A stretch of DNA of 64,000 nt from Notamacropus eugenii (taxonomy: Eukaryota; Chordata; Mammalia; Diprotodontia; Macropodidae), in the NCBI RefSeq assembly GCF_028372415.1, contig NC_092876.1, positions 57,599,756 through 57,663,755 of the forward strand, given 5' to 3'. Shown in pieces: positions 52,116 to 62,284 of the stretch. The position numbers and the translations under genes are program-made. Below the pieces are notes generated by a model, which ran no database searches, was not told where the DNA came from, and saw only the letters and a list, made by a program, of their open reading frames with translations. How positions within the stretch are numbered: the first letter of the stretch is position 1; each line of letters opens with the position of its first letter.

Positions 52116-52560
52116 TGTGCTTTCTTGTTTTATCCAGTGAGCTAAAAATGGACAATATGTTGGGAAGTTGTCCAAACATTGGCTGATGGTGACCGCCTTC
52201 AGCCACTAGGTCTTGATGGAATGCCTTGAGGTGTGAATGTTGATTCTGAGAACACTTCAATCCTGTTGTTGTTTTTTTCCCAAGGGAACTCCACTTTAAA
52301 GACAAATGCCCCTTTAGGAAGTGATGTCATGTGTTCCCACGATGCTGACATTTATAGTAATAGACACAAAGTCCCCACTGAAGAGATTTTGTGTGGGCTG
52401 CTGATTTCCTCCTCCGTTGCTTTTTAAAAAAATGGCTTTTTTCCCCTCCCTTAGAATGACAGCCATCTCCCCATGGGTTCCTCCTACTCTTTCCCCCACA
52501 AGAGTTCTCTACTCCAGACAATGGAGTCTGCTCATCCTTCTGGGATGACGTGCCTGGAGG
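52116..52560. other. No recognised repeat
   Basis: Unique-looking. Contains a T-rich patch at 52421-52445. Confidence 0.35.
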
Positions 52561-52599
52561 CAATCAATCCATCAGTCAATGAAGGAACACTTATGGAGT

Positions 52600-52872
52600 A
52601 AAGTCTAATGGAAAAGGCCTAGACTAGGTAGGAGGGTTCTATTCTCAGCTCTGCCACTAATTGACTGGGTGCCCTTAAGCAAGTCATTTCTCTCTTGGGG
52701 TTTCAAAATCTTCATCTATAAAATGAGAGAATCAGATGGTAGATAATATCTAAGATACCGTCCAGCTCTGATAGAGTACGTATTCTAAGGCTCATCACAG
52801 CTCTGATATTCTGTGTTCTAAGGTTTTTCCCCCATTTCTGACATTGTTCTAAGGCCTCTTTCAACTACAAAA
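52600..52872 (+). mobile_element. MIR3 body continuing into three tail units
   Basis: Body: TTCTCAGCTCTGCCACTAAT, TCTTCATCTATAAAATGAG. Tail: GTCCAGCTCTGATAGAGTAC, CACAGCTCTGATATTCTGTG and CCATTTCTGACATTGTTCTA, each about 33-36 bases apart. This copy shows body and repeated tail in one piece. Confidence 0.85.
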
Positions 52873-52882
52873 AATTAAAATC

Positions 52883-52990
52883 CTCCTGTGTACAGAACAC
52901 TGTGTAAGTACAGAAAGAATACAAAGTTTAAACAAGACCATGGGTCTTACCCTCAAGGAGCGCGTAGTCTAGATTGGGAAGATAGGACGT
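52883..52990 (-). mobile_element. LINE2 fragment
   Basis: TACAGAACACTGTGTAAGTA, CTTACCCTCAAGGAGCGCG. Confidence 0.65.
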
Positions 52991-52999
52991 AGTGTACGG

Positions 53000-53714
53000 T
53001 GCCTTATAGCTTATGTTTTCTATTTTATGTATAAGGAGTAACAACTTTCACATTCAGGGGAAGAAGAGGTGGTCAGGGCCAGACAGTTTGGAGAACCAGG
53101 GCATAACAGAGAGTGGCCTTCAAAAAGGCATTGTCTGTATCCATTTGGGTTTGGTCTTTGCTGTGGTGCCTAGACTTACCCGCTGCTTCCACCCACTTGC
53201 TCTTACTTCCTTGGCTCATAGAACTGAGACATCTGGCTGCAGATAACACTCTCTGTGTTCTTCTCCCCCAATAGTTTTCCAACCCACCCCTTTTTGGCAG
53301 CTCTGGGGAAAAGGGAGACATGAAAGGTGTGAATGAAGTTCCTCACAAGCCCATGGTCTTATTTTCTTTCGCTCCTTGGTTTTGTCTAAGCTCAGAACTG
53401 AGGGCCCGGTTTTCTTGGCCCTGATCAATGACCTCTGGAAGCCCTCTCTAAGCTGGTGGATTTGTTTTCCATACAGCTCTCCGTGCTGGTACTCTTGCTA
53501 GCCCAACCTCCAACCTTCTAATAGACCAGTCTGTTGGTTGGCATCCCAGCCAGCATCTTGGCAGTGAAACCCGTGGTGGGATATGCCAGGATGGTGAATC
53601 TGTTTCTCAGTTTCTTCTGGATGAAGGGTGTGACTGACCCTTGAGCTGGCTGGGCCTGCTAAAAAACTAGGAAACAGTGTCTAAAGGTTACAGTTCCTGT
53701 GCTCTCTCTCCTCC
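53000..53714. other. No recognised repeat
   Basis: About 700 bases, SINE-free, with no supported exon. Confidence 0.35.
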
Positions 53715-53715
53715 T

Positions 53716-53850
53716 AGGAATCAATCAATAAATCAACATTTATTAAGCACTTTCTATGTGCTTAAGGAACTATACTAAAGACTGATGATACAAAAAGACA
53801 CAAAATACTGTCTCTACCCTCAAGAAGCTTTCCCATCCAATGGAAAGAAC
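53716..53850 (-). mobile_element. LINE2 3' end
   Basis: AATCAACATTTATTAAGCAC, GATGATACAAAAAGACAC and CCTCAAGAAGCTTTCCCA. Confidence 0.88.
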
Positions 53851-54072
53851 AAATCACAGATTCAGCCACCACCATACCACCTCATACCCACCCCAGGATA
53901 GGCTGGACTTCCTTATGGGAGCAGGTTGACCAGGCGGATCCAATTCTAGTGCACACTGTTACAATTGATGCAGCTTAATTTTTAATTTTAAAATTTGGTA
54001 GTTCATGTGGTCATATTTATTTGTGCAAGTTATCCTTCTGACATCACCAATACATGGTCCCCAAAAAGGACT

Positions 54073-54248
54073 TAGAAATATATACACATACATATATACA
54101 AAGATACATATACACAGATATATGTGTGTATATACATATGTGTATATGTCTATATAGAAAAATAGATATCTGTATAGATATGTATATCTATGGATATATT
54201 GATATCTATATATGTATATGTGTATTATGTATGTATACACACACACAC
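54073..54248. repeat. TATA/CATA/GATA low complexity
   Basis: TATATACACATACATATATA through GTATATCTATGGATATATTG and ending ACACACACAC. Overlapping Y/I-rich frames are artefacts. Confidence 0.9.
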
Positions 54249-54249
54249 T

Positions 54250-55410
54250 TTTCTAGCTGCCTGGTTGGTTGGTGTGGAGACTTATAAGAAGGTGGCTTCA
54301 CACGCTCCAATGGCCCCTCTTGGGTTGGAAAGAAAAGCCCTCTTACACCTGAATCATCTCTTCCTTTCTTCTCAGCCATAATCTCACTGCTCTGAAAACT
54401 CCAGACTCTGTCTGCTGATTGGCCAAGTCATCTTCCTTGGCTTATCCCACCATGAATTGGACTTAACTTGGAAGCCATGGTTATGGTCCTTGGCCCTTGT
54501 TAGGATCAGGTTCCACTCTAAAATTGACAGTGCTATCCCAAGCTGATTCTGAAAATACCTGGGAAATGCAGAAGGTGCTGGCAGAGCTGTGCTGGTGTAA
54601 AGCCAATCTTGGCGGTACACCTGAGGACTGCTGCTGTGAATAATTTTAAGGGTCTAATCGCATAGTATAATGAACCCTCTATTTATTCAGCAATAAATAA
54701 TCAATTGTTGACTAAAGTAAAGCATAACATTCATCCACCATCCTTAAGCAAAATATGTAATCTAATACATATATGTATCTCATAACACTCTATGTCATAT
54801 GACACTTAGCGTATCTCATTGCATCTCTAAAGTCAGGGGGTCCCAGAGTATGGTCTTTCCTAGCATGACACATCCTTAAGGGATAGCAAAAGATACCACA
54901 TCATCCACCCCTAAGTCACAGTAAGAATAAATTTCTTAATCAATATACAGTGTCCAAGTCCTCTCTCATCTTAACAACAGGCTGACTTCCAAACCCCAGA
55001 GACTGCTCCTAGCTCTTGCCTCTGTTCACACACAGGCAGCTCTCTGCTCATGCTCCTTGTCTCAGCTCATGGGGACTGTTCCACTCCAAACTCATCCTGC
55101 TTCTGCCTGATAGGAGGCTCCCGGGGCTCCTGACCACAGCTTCTGTTTCCAGGAAAAGAAAGCTTAACAGAGCTATAACAATATTTATACACATTACCAG
55201 TGTCATCATTAATTCACAAATTCAATTCACTCATAAAGACCGATGGACGGTACTTCTGTCTGAGAAATCAACACAGATCAACAGACAGGGTGCTAATTCT
55301 TTCTCTTAGACCTCCCCACAAGCAAGTTCCCCTACCTCGTTCGCAGTCACTTCTTTCTCAGATCTGCTTCTTTCTTCTCTCTCAGCTGTGCTTCTCTCTC
55401 ACCAAGCAAT
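54250..55410. other. SINE-free block of unassigned sequence
   Basis: About 1.15 kb with no SINE, LINE or supported exon. The part from about 54640 has an AT-rich then C/T-rich gradient that could be an old LTR, but I saw no TG...CA ends, primer-binding site or target duplication. Confidence 0.3.
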
Positions 55411-55422
55411 ACTATATATGTG

Positions 55423-55487
<65 letters not shown>

Positions 55488-55488
55488 A
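55411..55488. repeat. (TG)n microsatellite with TATA lead-in
   Basis: TATATATGTGTATATATATG then about 54 bases of TG. Confidence 0.96.
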
Positions 55489-55514
55489 TACTGTTTCCAA
55501 TCAAAGATTCTTGA

Positions 55515-55560
55515 TTGATTCAATCAAAGGCAAGACTCAATCAAAGGCACTTGATTGGCT
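55515..55560. repeat. Short direct repeats (AATCAAAGGCA)
   Basis: CAATCAAAGGCA occurs twice about 18 bases apart, with TTGATTG complements next to it. A small local duplication. Confidence 0.6.
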
Positions 55561-55845
55561 AAAATTCAATCCAGAAAAACAGCAAAAAATCCTACTTTGC
55601 TTGCTGATACAGCTGGGCTAATTGTAGCAAAGATAACAAGGATATTCATTCTTAGTGACCTTTGGAATCTGAAGCTTGGATAACCCAAAGCAGTGGTTAA
55701 TCCAAAAGTCATTTGTGGTAGGTTTGGGAATCCAGTCAGACATACCTATATTCAACATCTATATGCCTGAGAGAGTGACTATAAGACTAGGATCTAATTT
55801 GTTTGTTCAATCATTCATTCCTTTTTTTTTTTACTCAAAGTTTAT

Positions 55846-56108
55846 GAACTATACCTAGAGTCGTGAAGATCCGAATTCAGATCCCACCTTTGATATTTTC
55901 TGACTGTGTGACCTTGGGCAAGTCACTTAATGACTCACAGCCTCAGTTTTCTCATTTGTCAAATGGGGGTAATAACACCTATGTAATAATAAAGTTGTTA
56001 GGAAGATATAATAGTATCTACTAATAATAGAGTTATTATGAGGATAAAATAAGATGATATACCTACTGTGCTTTGCAAACCTTAATGAGAACTGTTATTA
56101 TTAAGGCA
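55846..56108 (+). mobile_element. MIR-type SINE
   Basis: CTGTGTGACCTTGGGCAAGT, CTCATTTGTCAAATGGGGG and GTTATTATGAGGATAAAATA. A duplicated TAATAATA segment lengthens the tail. Confidence 0.88.
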
Positions 56109-56190
56109 CTTTAAAAAATCTTAAAGTACTGTGTAATTGTTAACTATTACAATTACCTTGCAATATTATATAATTTTTCTCTGTCTGTGC

Positions 56191-56250
<60 letters not shown>
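56191..56250. repeat. (GATA)n microsatellite
   Basis: About 14-15 perfect ATAG units. Confidence 0.98.
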
Positions 56251-56257
<7 letters not shown>

Positions 56258-56284
56258 ACTCTAATCTGCTAGAGGAAAGTATTT

Positions 56285-56480
56285 ATTTTATCCAAACTTT
56301 GCAAAGTCCTTCATATAAATTATGTCATTTGATCCTCAATAACTCCATGAAGTACGTATTATTAGTATCCCCATTCAACAGATGAAGAAAGAACACAGAG
56401 CTACAAAACAGGATTTGAGCTCCTGATCTTCCTGACTCTAAGCTGAGTATTCTATCCATTGGGCCACCTACTCCCTAGCA
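56285..56480 (-). mobile_element. MIR/tRNA-type SINE
   Basis: AAACTTTGCAAAGTCCTTCA, TTCAACAGATGAAGAAAG and CTATCCATTGGGCCACCTAC. Confidence 0.88.
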
Positions 56481-56509
56481 TTCTCTTTGCTATCTCATTG
56501 ATTATGAGG

Positions 56510-56536
56510 GTAGGAAGGAAGGAAGGAAGGAGGGAG
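56510..56536. repeat. (AAGG)n microsatellite
   Basis: Six AGGA units followed by GGGAG. Confidence 0.9.
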
Positions 56537-56544
56537 AGCAAAGG

Positions 56545-57095
56545 AAGAAATAGGCATTTATTAAGCACTTATTATATACCAGAACTGTGCTTAATTTAAA
56601 GAATACAAATTAAAAAGTGGACCTAGTCCCTGGCCATAAGAACCTTACATTCTAATAGTGACACAGCACAAAAGGGGTTGGAAAGTTCCTTATCTTGATC
56701 AAGTCATTTGATATCCCAGGGCTCCAGACAACTCTCCAAGGTTCTAAATTACAGGTGGCTTGTTACAGATAGGCATTGAAGGAGAGTTTTTGAACCTAAA
56801 ATTCCTGGAATATAGGCAGCCTCAGGTCCCACCACACCCCATCAAAAGTACTTACTGGGGGAATACCAAGGCAAAAAAAAAAAAAAAAAGGAAGGAAAGA
56901 AACAGCCTACATTCTACTGGGTGTGGGGGAGATAAAGCATGTGCATAGGTAAGGTTATGTGAAGAGTAATGTTAGATAACCTCGATTCTAGAGACAACTC
57001 AAACCTGGGTGGTGACAGGTGGATGGGACATCATGAAAGCCACCAGAGCTGGGCTTTGAAAGACTGAGGATTCTGAGAGGCAAAGGCACCTAGCC
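56545..57095 (-). mobile_element. LINE2 split by a SINE
   Basis: The left part, 56545-56657, reads CATTTATTAAGCACTTATTA and GAACCTTACATTCTAATAG. The right part, 56907-57095, reads GCCTACATTCTACTGGGTGT, GAGATAAAGCATGTGCATAG and GGGCTTTGAAAGACTGAG. Confidence 0.75.
56658..56906 (+). mobile_element. SINE with A17 tail nested in LINE2
   Basis: Contains GGGCTCCAGACAACTCTCCA and AAGGTTCTAAATTACAGG, like the third SINE family at 13282. It ends in 17 A residues and GGAAGGAAAGAAA. The flanks CCTTACATTCTAATAG and GCCTACATTCTACTGG look like a diverged target duplication. Confidence 0.65.
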
Positions 57096-57197
57096 CCACC
57101 CTCCTTGTCAGGTTTCTTTCCTTAATCAGAATAATTCAAGTTAATTTAGTCAACAATTGTTTACTGAGCATCTACTAGGATGCTGTGCTAGGTGCAC

Positions 57198-57488
57198 CCA
57201 GCTCTGACAGCAAACATTCTGTGCTCATTGGGACCTCCCAGCTCTGACATTCTGTGCTCTAAGGCCCTCCCAGCTCTGACATCCTGTACTCCTAGGACCG
57301 TCCCAGCTCTGACACCCTGTATTCTAAGGCCCCTCCCAGCTCTGACCTTTTGTGTTCTAAGGCCCCTCCCAGCTCTGAGATTTTGTGTTCTGAAGGGCCT
57401 CCCAGCTCTGACACCCTGTGTTCTAAGGCCCTTTCCAGTTCTGACATCCTGTTCTAAGGGCCCTCCCAGCTCTTGACATTGCGTGCCA
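57198..57488 (+). repeat. 33-bp tandem array of MIR3-tail units, best preserved
   Basis: CCAGCTCTGAC-type starts at 57198, 57238, 57270, 57303, 57336, 57369, 57402, 57435 and 57466: spacing 40, 32, 33, 33, 33, 33, 33, 31. Each unit reads CCAGCTCTGACATTCTGTG plus a TTCTAAGGCCCCTC linker. A SINE body is not evident on either side; the left flank is a LINE2-like end (CTGAGCATCTACTAGGATG). Confidence 0.95.
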
Positions 57489-58070
57489 TGTCCACCAATA
57501 GGACTTTTAAAAATGGGTAGGAGAATTTCTTCTGTTCCTCAACTTCTGGAATGGGTGCGAAGTCTTAAGGGATCAATGGTGAAATGACTTTTTATCATTC
57601 ATGAGCAGTACTGTGCCCTTTCATCAGATAGCCTGGCTCCCCTTTCCTTTCTCCTTACTCCCAATCCTGCCTTTTGATGCCCACCTCATGCATGCTCCCC
57701 AGAGGGGTAGGTAGGTTTGCTCCAATTGATGGCTACTTGGCAAAAGAAACTCTTGGACAGGCCAACTGGGTCCCAGACCGTCCTCCATGGGTATGAGGAT
57801 TCCTCTGTTGTCCCAGAAATGGAGTTAAGTGAACAAGTCTTTTCCAACTGGCTATTCTGTGTTGAGTCCTAACATAGGCATTCTGAGTGTGTTTGGGGGA
57901 AGGGGAGAAGGTCAGTAGCAAAATGAGACCCCTGTTTTTGCCTTCAATGATCTTATAATCTAGTAGGGGCCAATTGCCATCTTAGCTCACATTTCTAAAG
58001 TAGTGATAATGAAGCCATGACTGTAGGGTTTTCTAGACTTCTTTCCTCATAATAGCTCTACAGAGTATAT
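57489..58070. other. No recognised repeat
   Basis: Unique-looking sequence with no supported exon. Confidence 0.35.
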
Positions 58071-58075
58071 AACAA

Positions 58076-58166
58076 TGTTAACAAATATTTTTAAAGCAAA
58101 TATTGTGTTAGGTGTAGGGAGAGATACAATGTTTAAACAAGACTGGAAGCCTGTCTTCAAAGCAAT
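58076..58166 (-). mobile_element. LINE2 fragment
   Basis: AATATTGTGTTAGGTGTAGG, GAGATACAATGTTTAAAC. Confidence 0.65.
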
Positions 58167-58167
58167 C

Positions 58168-58422
58168 GTGGTGTGGCAGAAAGATCATTGAACTTGAGAG
58201 TCTGGAGACCTGGGCTTGAATCCTCTCTCCAGGAGCTACTAGCTGTGTGACCCTGACAAGTGACTTCACCTGTTTGCCACAGTTTCCTCAGTTGTAAAAA
58301 TGGGGAAAATAATAGCACCTACCTCGAAGAATTGTCATGAAGATAAAATGAGATGATGCTTGTAAACTGTTTGGCATAGTGTCTGACATGTAGTAGGTAC
58401 TACATAAATGCTTATTAGTTTC
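58168..58422 (+). mobile_element. Full-length MIR-type SINE
   Basis: GTGTGGCAGAAAGATCATTG, GACCTGGGCTTGAATCCTC, AGCTGTGTGACCCTGACAAG, GATAAAATGAGATGATGC and GTAGTAGGTACTACATAAAT. Confidence 0.92.
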
Positions 58423-58469
58423 TACCCCCACCCACCCACCCATATATATGTATGTATGTATATATAGGA

Positions 58470-58590
58470 GGGATGAAGATAAGGCAGTTAGGGTTAAGTG
58501 ACTTGCCCAAGGTCACACAGCTAGTAAATGTGTCAAGTGTCTGAGGCTGGATTTGAACTCAAGTCTTCCTGAATCCAGAGCCAGTACTTA
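58470..58590 (-). mobile_element. SINE fragment
   Basis: GGGTTAAGTGACTTGCCCAA, GGTCACACAGCTAGTAAATG and TTTGAACTCAAGTCTTCCTG. Confidence 0.88.
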
Positions 58591-58654
58591 TGTTTATATG
58601 TTTTAAAAAATTTATGTATATCCTATTTTCATGGACTCTTGTATTCTATGGGAT

Positions 58655-58930
58655 ACAACAGTCTTTGAAGAATTAAAGATGGTCAATGGAGAGGCACATG
58701 TTGGGTATGAGCGGACAGCAACCCAAGGTCAATGAGGAACTTGAAAGTACATGAATATAAGATGATACCAAGGGAGCATCTGATAAGAGGAGAAAATGGA
58801 CCGGTCACATGTCAAGGGCAAGGCATGGTCTCCAGACAGCCAGAGAGCTCCACTGGAACCTTGGAGAAGGCAGGAGAAATGGAGGAAGGTCTCTCGCATA
58901 TCCTGGGACCAATTTCTGGGACAGCATAGG
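58655..58930 (+). mobile_element. Possible RTE-type LINE remnant
   Basis: GAAAATGGACCGGTCACATG followed by frames with W...FLGQHRLDTL recalls the RTE ORF2 C-terminal 'W.GHV...W' and 'W...A.DR..W' motifs. Broken by stops. Confidence 0.4.
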
Positions 58931-59019
58931 CTAGATACTCTCCACGGATAGATTGAAATCTATATTATGGGAGGTAACTTCCAAATCAATGCAATCCCAG
59001 AGTCATCCGAGCATTGAAT

Positions 59020-59300
59020 ATCATGTTTCTATATCAGCTTCATCTCCAAAAATCTCCTCTCCTCTTCTCCATTTCAAGGAGTTATCCCTTTATAATCAAG
59101 AATTTTTTAAAAGAAAAAAAAAAACAATTCAGTACAACTAACCATCAGCACATCAACTAAGCCTGGAATTATGTGGTGTTCCATGCCCATAGTCTCCTAT
59201 CTCTGCAAAGAAGGGATGGAGGTGCACTTTGTTACTTTTCTTTTGGGGCCAAGCGTGGCCATTATAATTTCATAGGATTTGGTTTTGAATTTCTTTCCTT
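59020..59300. mobile_element. Unnamed dispersed repeat C, copy 2
   Basis: AGTTATCCCTTTATAATCAA, AAAACAATTCAGTACAACTA, CATGCCCATAGTCTCCTATC and TCTGCAAAGAAGGGATGGAG. Same order as 28588-28885. Confidence 0.65.
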
Positions 59301-59392
59301 CCATTTAGCATCTTGGGATCATTGTGTAGATCATTTTCTTTGTTCTTCCTATTTCTACAGAGTTGTGATACTTCATGGTATTGTACAGTCCA

Positions 59393-59498
59393 GCCCAGCA
59401 AACCTCATTATCCCCATTTTCCAGCAGAGGAAATTGAGGCTTAGAGGGGTTAAGTGACTAGCCAAGTTTACCCAGTTGAATGTCAACCACCCTGGGCA
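59393..59498 (-). mobile_element. MIR fragment
   Basis: CATTATCCCCATTTTCCAGC, AGAGGAAATTGAGGCTTAG and GGGGTTAAGTGACTAGCC. Confidence 0.82.
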
Positions 59499-59499
59499 A

Positions 59500-60660
59500 A
59501 GACCTGATTGCCCTGTTCTAGTTACACCTCTGAAAAGTGGAAAGGGGGGTCTTTCCTTTCTGCCTGGTTGGGATGGGATGGATACCAAGTGTGGGAGAAG
59601 CAGGAGAAACCCAAGAGGGACCGTCTGTCGGGGGCTGTGCCCCTGCTTTCTCCTGGAGAGACTCCCAACCTCATAAATCACCCGAGCTGGGATCAGGAGT
59701 CACCGGGGAAGGAAGCAGCTGAGCTGTTGGGTTTTTTTGTTTGCCTGCCAAACTGCTCCTCTTGCCCTTTTGTTTCCAATTCTGCAGAGCAGCTAGCTTG
59801 TCCGCCTGCCCGCCACTCTGATGGGGTTGTTTTTAACTAATCACTGATGCTTCCATTATCTCCCCAGCATGATCTCTTCCTCCCTTTTCTTGGTGCCTTC
59901 TGAAAATAAACTGTCAATCATGGGCTGGAGTTGCAGTTTTTGAGGGGGGTGGGCTGGTTTGTGGTTTCCATGGTCTTGGAGGTGGGGGCAAGGGCAAGGG
60001 GGTGAGACTGGTCTTGAGGAGAGGATTTCATTCAGGGAAGGCTGCCTGGCAGTGACAGCAGACAATAAAGCCGGGAGGGGGCAGATGGCACCTGCCCCTG
60101 TGTTTGTGCTCCCTGGCCCTGTCTCTGATTTTGGCTCAGTAAATATCTGGCCACACAATAACCTGAAGCTAAATGTCCAGCTCTCAGAAAGAAATAAAAA
60201 CTAAACCAGGTGATGGGATTCTAATTGTTACCTAGCACTTCAAATGGTATGTGTGGGGGAGTACTGAGCAGGGAATCAGACATGTCATCAAAGCCTCTCT
60301 GTGGGTCTTTGTTTGCTTGAGAGAAATGGGACCTAGTGGATTTGGGACCTGATATGATGAGCAGAGAGAAGTTAAGGGTGGCCTTCTGGTGTGATTACCC
60401 GAAGAAAAGGAGAGTGACGTGAGACCAAATCAAAAAGAGGCAGACGAATTATTATCATGAAGGGTAGGTCAGGATCTATGTGGAAGGGAATGAAAGCAGC
60501 AGACGAAGGGTAGACTTAGGCTTCAGTTTCCAAAGTAACAGTAAATGAAAGTCTCGACTGAGTGAAAAAGTCAAGGGTGATCATTGGGACCATTGACTCA
60601 CTTGATAATTAAATCTATCAGTCAATTACACAGTGATCACCATCAGTTCAGTATTTCTTT
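59500..60660. other. SINE-free 1.15-kb block, function unknown
   Basis: No recognisable transposon. Locally GC-richer than its neighbours (59530-60120), with ATAAAC near 59907 and a pyrimidine-AG (TTTCCAATTCTGCAG) at 59774-59788 that could act as a splice acceptor. The frame that follows has no clear donor or family match. It could be a conserved regulatory element or an alternative exon; the sequence alone does not decide. Confidence 0.3.
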
Positions 60661-60669
60661 TGCTTCCTT

Positions 60670-60852
60670 ACTTTGAGGCTAATGGACAGAACAACAGCCT
60701 CAGGGTCCAGGGCCCTGAGTTCTAGTCTTCTCTTTTCCACTAATTGGAAAGACCTTGGGGAAATAATTTCCTGTTTGAAGTCTTCATTTCCTCAGGTGTC
60801 TGATTGAGAAGTAGACTGGAAATGTCTCTAAAATTCTATAAATTCTGTGAAA
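60670..60852 (+). mobile_element. MIR3
   Basis: GCCCTGAGTTCTAGTCTTCT, TTCATTTCCTCAGGTGTC and TCTCTAAAATTCTATAAATT. Confidence 0.72.
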
Positions 60853-60854
60853 CA

Positions 60855-61150
60855 AGATATTAGATGAAGAAGGGGTGGCAGGTGTAAGTAATGTTGTGGA
60901 AATAGAAATGACAAAATCTGATAGCTGATTAGCTCTCTGAGATGAGGAGGAATGTAGAGTCAAGGATATTGCCAAGGCATCCAAGCTGAGCCACTGGGAA
61001 GATGGGGATGCTCAGGGCAGAAATGGAGAAGCTCGGAAGGTGAGTGGGTTTGAGGAGGAAAATTATGAGTTCTGTTTTGGGCATGTTTTCTTTGAGATAT
61101 GGATAGAATATCCATTCCAAACTGTTGGGTAAGCATTTGATGATGAGGGT
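60855..61150 (-). mobile_element. LINE2 internal fragment
   Basis: AGTCAAGGATATTGCCAAGG, CACTGGGAAGATGGGGATGC, TTATGAGTTCTGTTTTGGGC and AGAATATCCATTCC follow the minus LINE2 order of 21680-21850. Confidence 0.75.
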
Positions 61151-61185
61151 TGTAGCTACACTGCTAAACAACCCTCATCATCAAA
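61136..61185. repeat. Perfect 18-bp inverted repeat
   Basis: The arm TTTGATGATGAGGGTTGT (61136-61153) and its exact complement (61168-61185) are separated by 14 bases (AGCTACACTGCTAA). It lies at the broken edge of the LINE2 fragment. Confidence 0.95.
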
Positions 61186-61227
61186 CTCAGACATCATCAG
61201 ACTCCTCTGCTACACACTGCAGGAGAG

Positions 61228-61402
61228 AGGCATTAACTCTGAAAGTCAGAGGACCTGGATTCAAATCATATCTCTGATATATTTACACTTCCTGAAGCAA
61301 AGAAGAAAGATAAGCGTTAAGCTGATTAGAACATTTGGAGTTCTAAGATCTCTCCCAGCTCTGACATCCTGTGGGTTGATGGCCCTTCCAGTTTCAACAT
61401 TC
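61228..61402 (+). mobile_element. MIR fragment with two or three tail units
   Basis: Head AGGACCTGGATTCAAATC, deleted core, then AGTTCTAAGATCTCTCCCA, GCTCTGACATCCTGTGGG and CCTTCCAGTTTCAACATTCC. Confidence 0.7.
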
Positions 61403-61442
61403 CACAAATGACAATAATGATAGTAATTGAGATCTGTATCTA

Positions 61443-61642
61443 AACTGTTAAACTTATAGAGCACTTTATGTATATTATCTCATTTCATCCCCATGACAAC
61501 CATGTGAAGTGAGTACTACTGATATTTGCATTTTGCAGATAAAGAAACTGAGGCCTAGAGTGATGGAGTGACTTGTTCAGAATTATACAGCCAGTAAATG
61601 ACCTAGGTGGGATTTGAGTCCAGGCTTGTTCCTGCTCCACTC
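61443..61642 (-). mobile_element. MIR-type SINE
   Basis: ATTATCTCATTTCATCCCCA, TTTGCAGATAAAGAAACTG and GGGATTTGAGTCCAGGC. Confidence 0.88.
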
Positions 61643-62280
61643 ACACTGCTTCTCCCATTTATAGATTTTATAAGATACCTGCCTATCCCTGTAACATTTG
61701 CTTTGTTACTTCTGCCCTGAATCAAACTGAATCAGACAAGAAAGAAAGGCTTGTCTCCTTTAGATGAGATGAAAAGAGATACTTTGATTTCCCCCTCCTC
61801 TCCATATTTATCCAAGGAGGGCTTGTGATGACCATCAGATGATTTTTTTCACCCTCAAAGATGTGTTATGGGAGGCTTTCCTCATTTTCTTTAAGCCCTA
61901 ACTTGGACCATGTTAAAATCCTGCACTTAACAAATCCCATAGAAGTGTCACCCCAACATAGAGGTGTGTATGTGTGTGGTGGGGGAGTGGAAGCTGCATT
62001 CATGCCATTGATGGTCACAACACAAAGGAATGTCTTTTTTCCCTTTGTCCAAGCATCCCTTTGGATCACTGAAGCCAGTTTCTAAACTACAGAATCCCCA
62101 AATCTCAAGATTTTAAGGAATTTCCAAGCCCAAGTAGTCCCACCTGCACCTGGACAGACATCCCCTTGGGATGACGTTCTGAACAAAGGATCCGGATCCC
62201 ACTTCACGACCCTCCACAACATCCTCAGGCCATCCATCCCACGCTAAGACAAATGTCACCGGTGACAGATTTGTAGATAG
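61643..62280. other. No recognised repeat
   Basis: About 640 bases, unique-looking, no supported exon. Confidence 0.35.
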
Positions 62281-62284
62281 TGCT

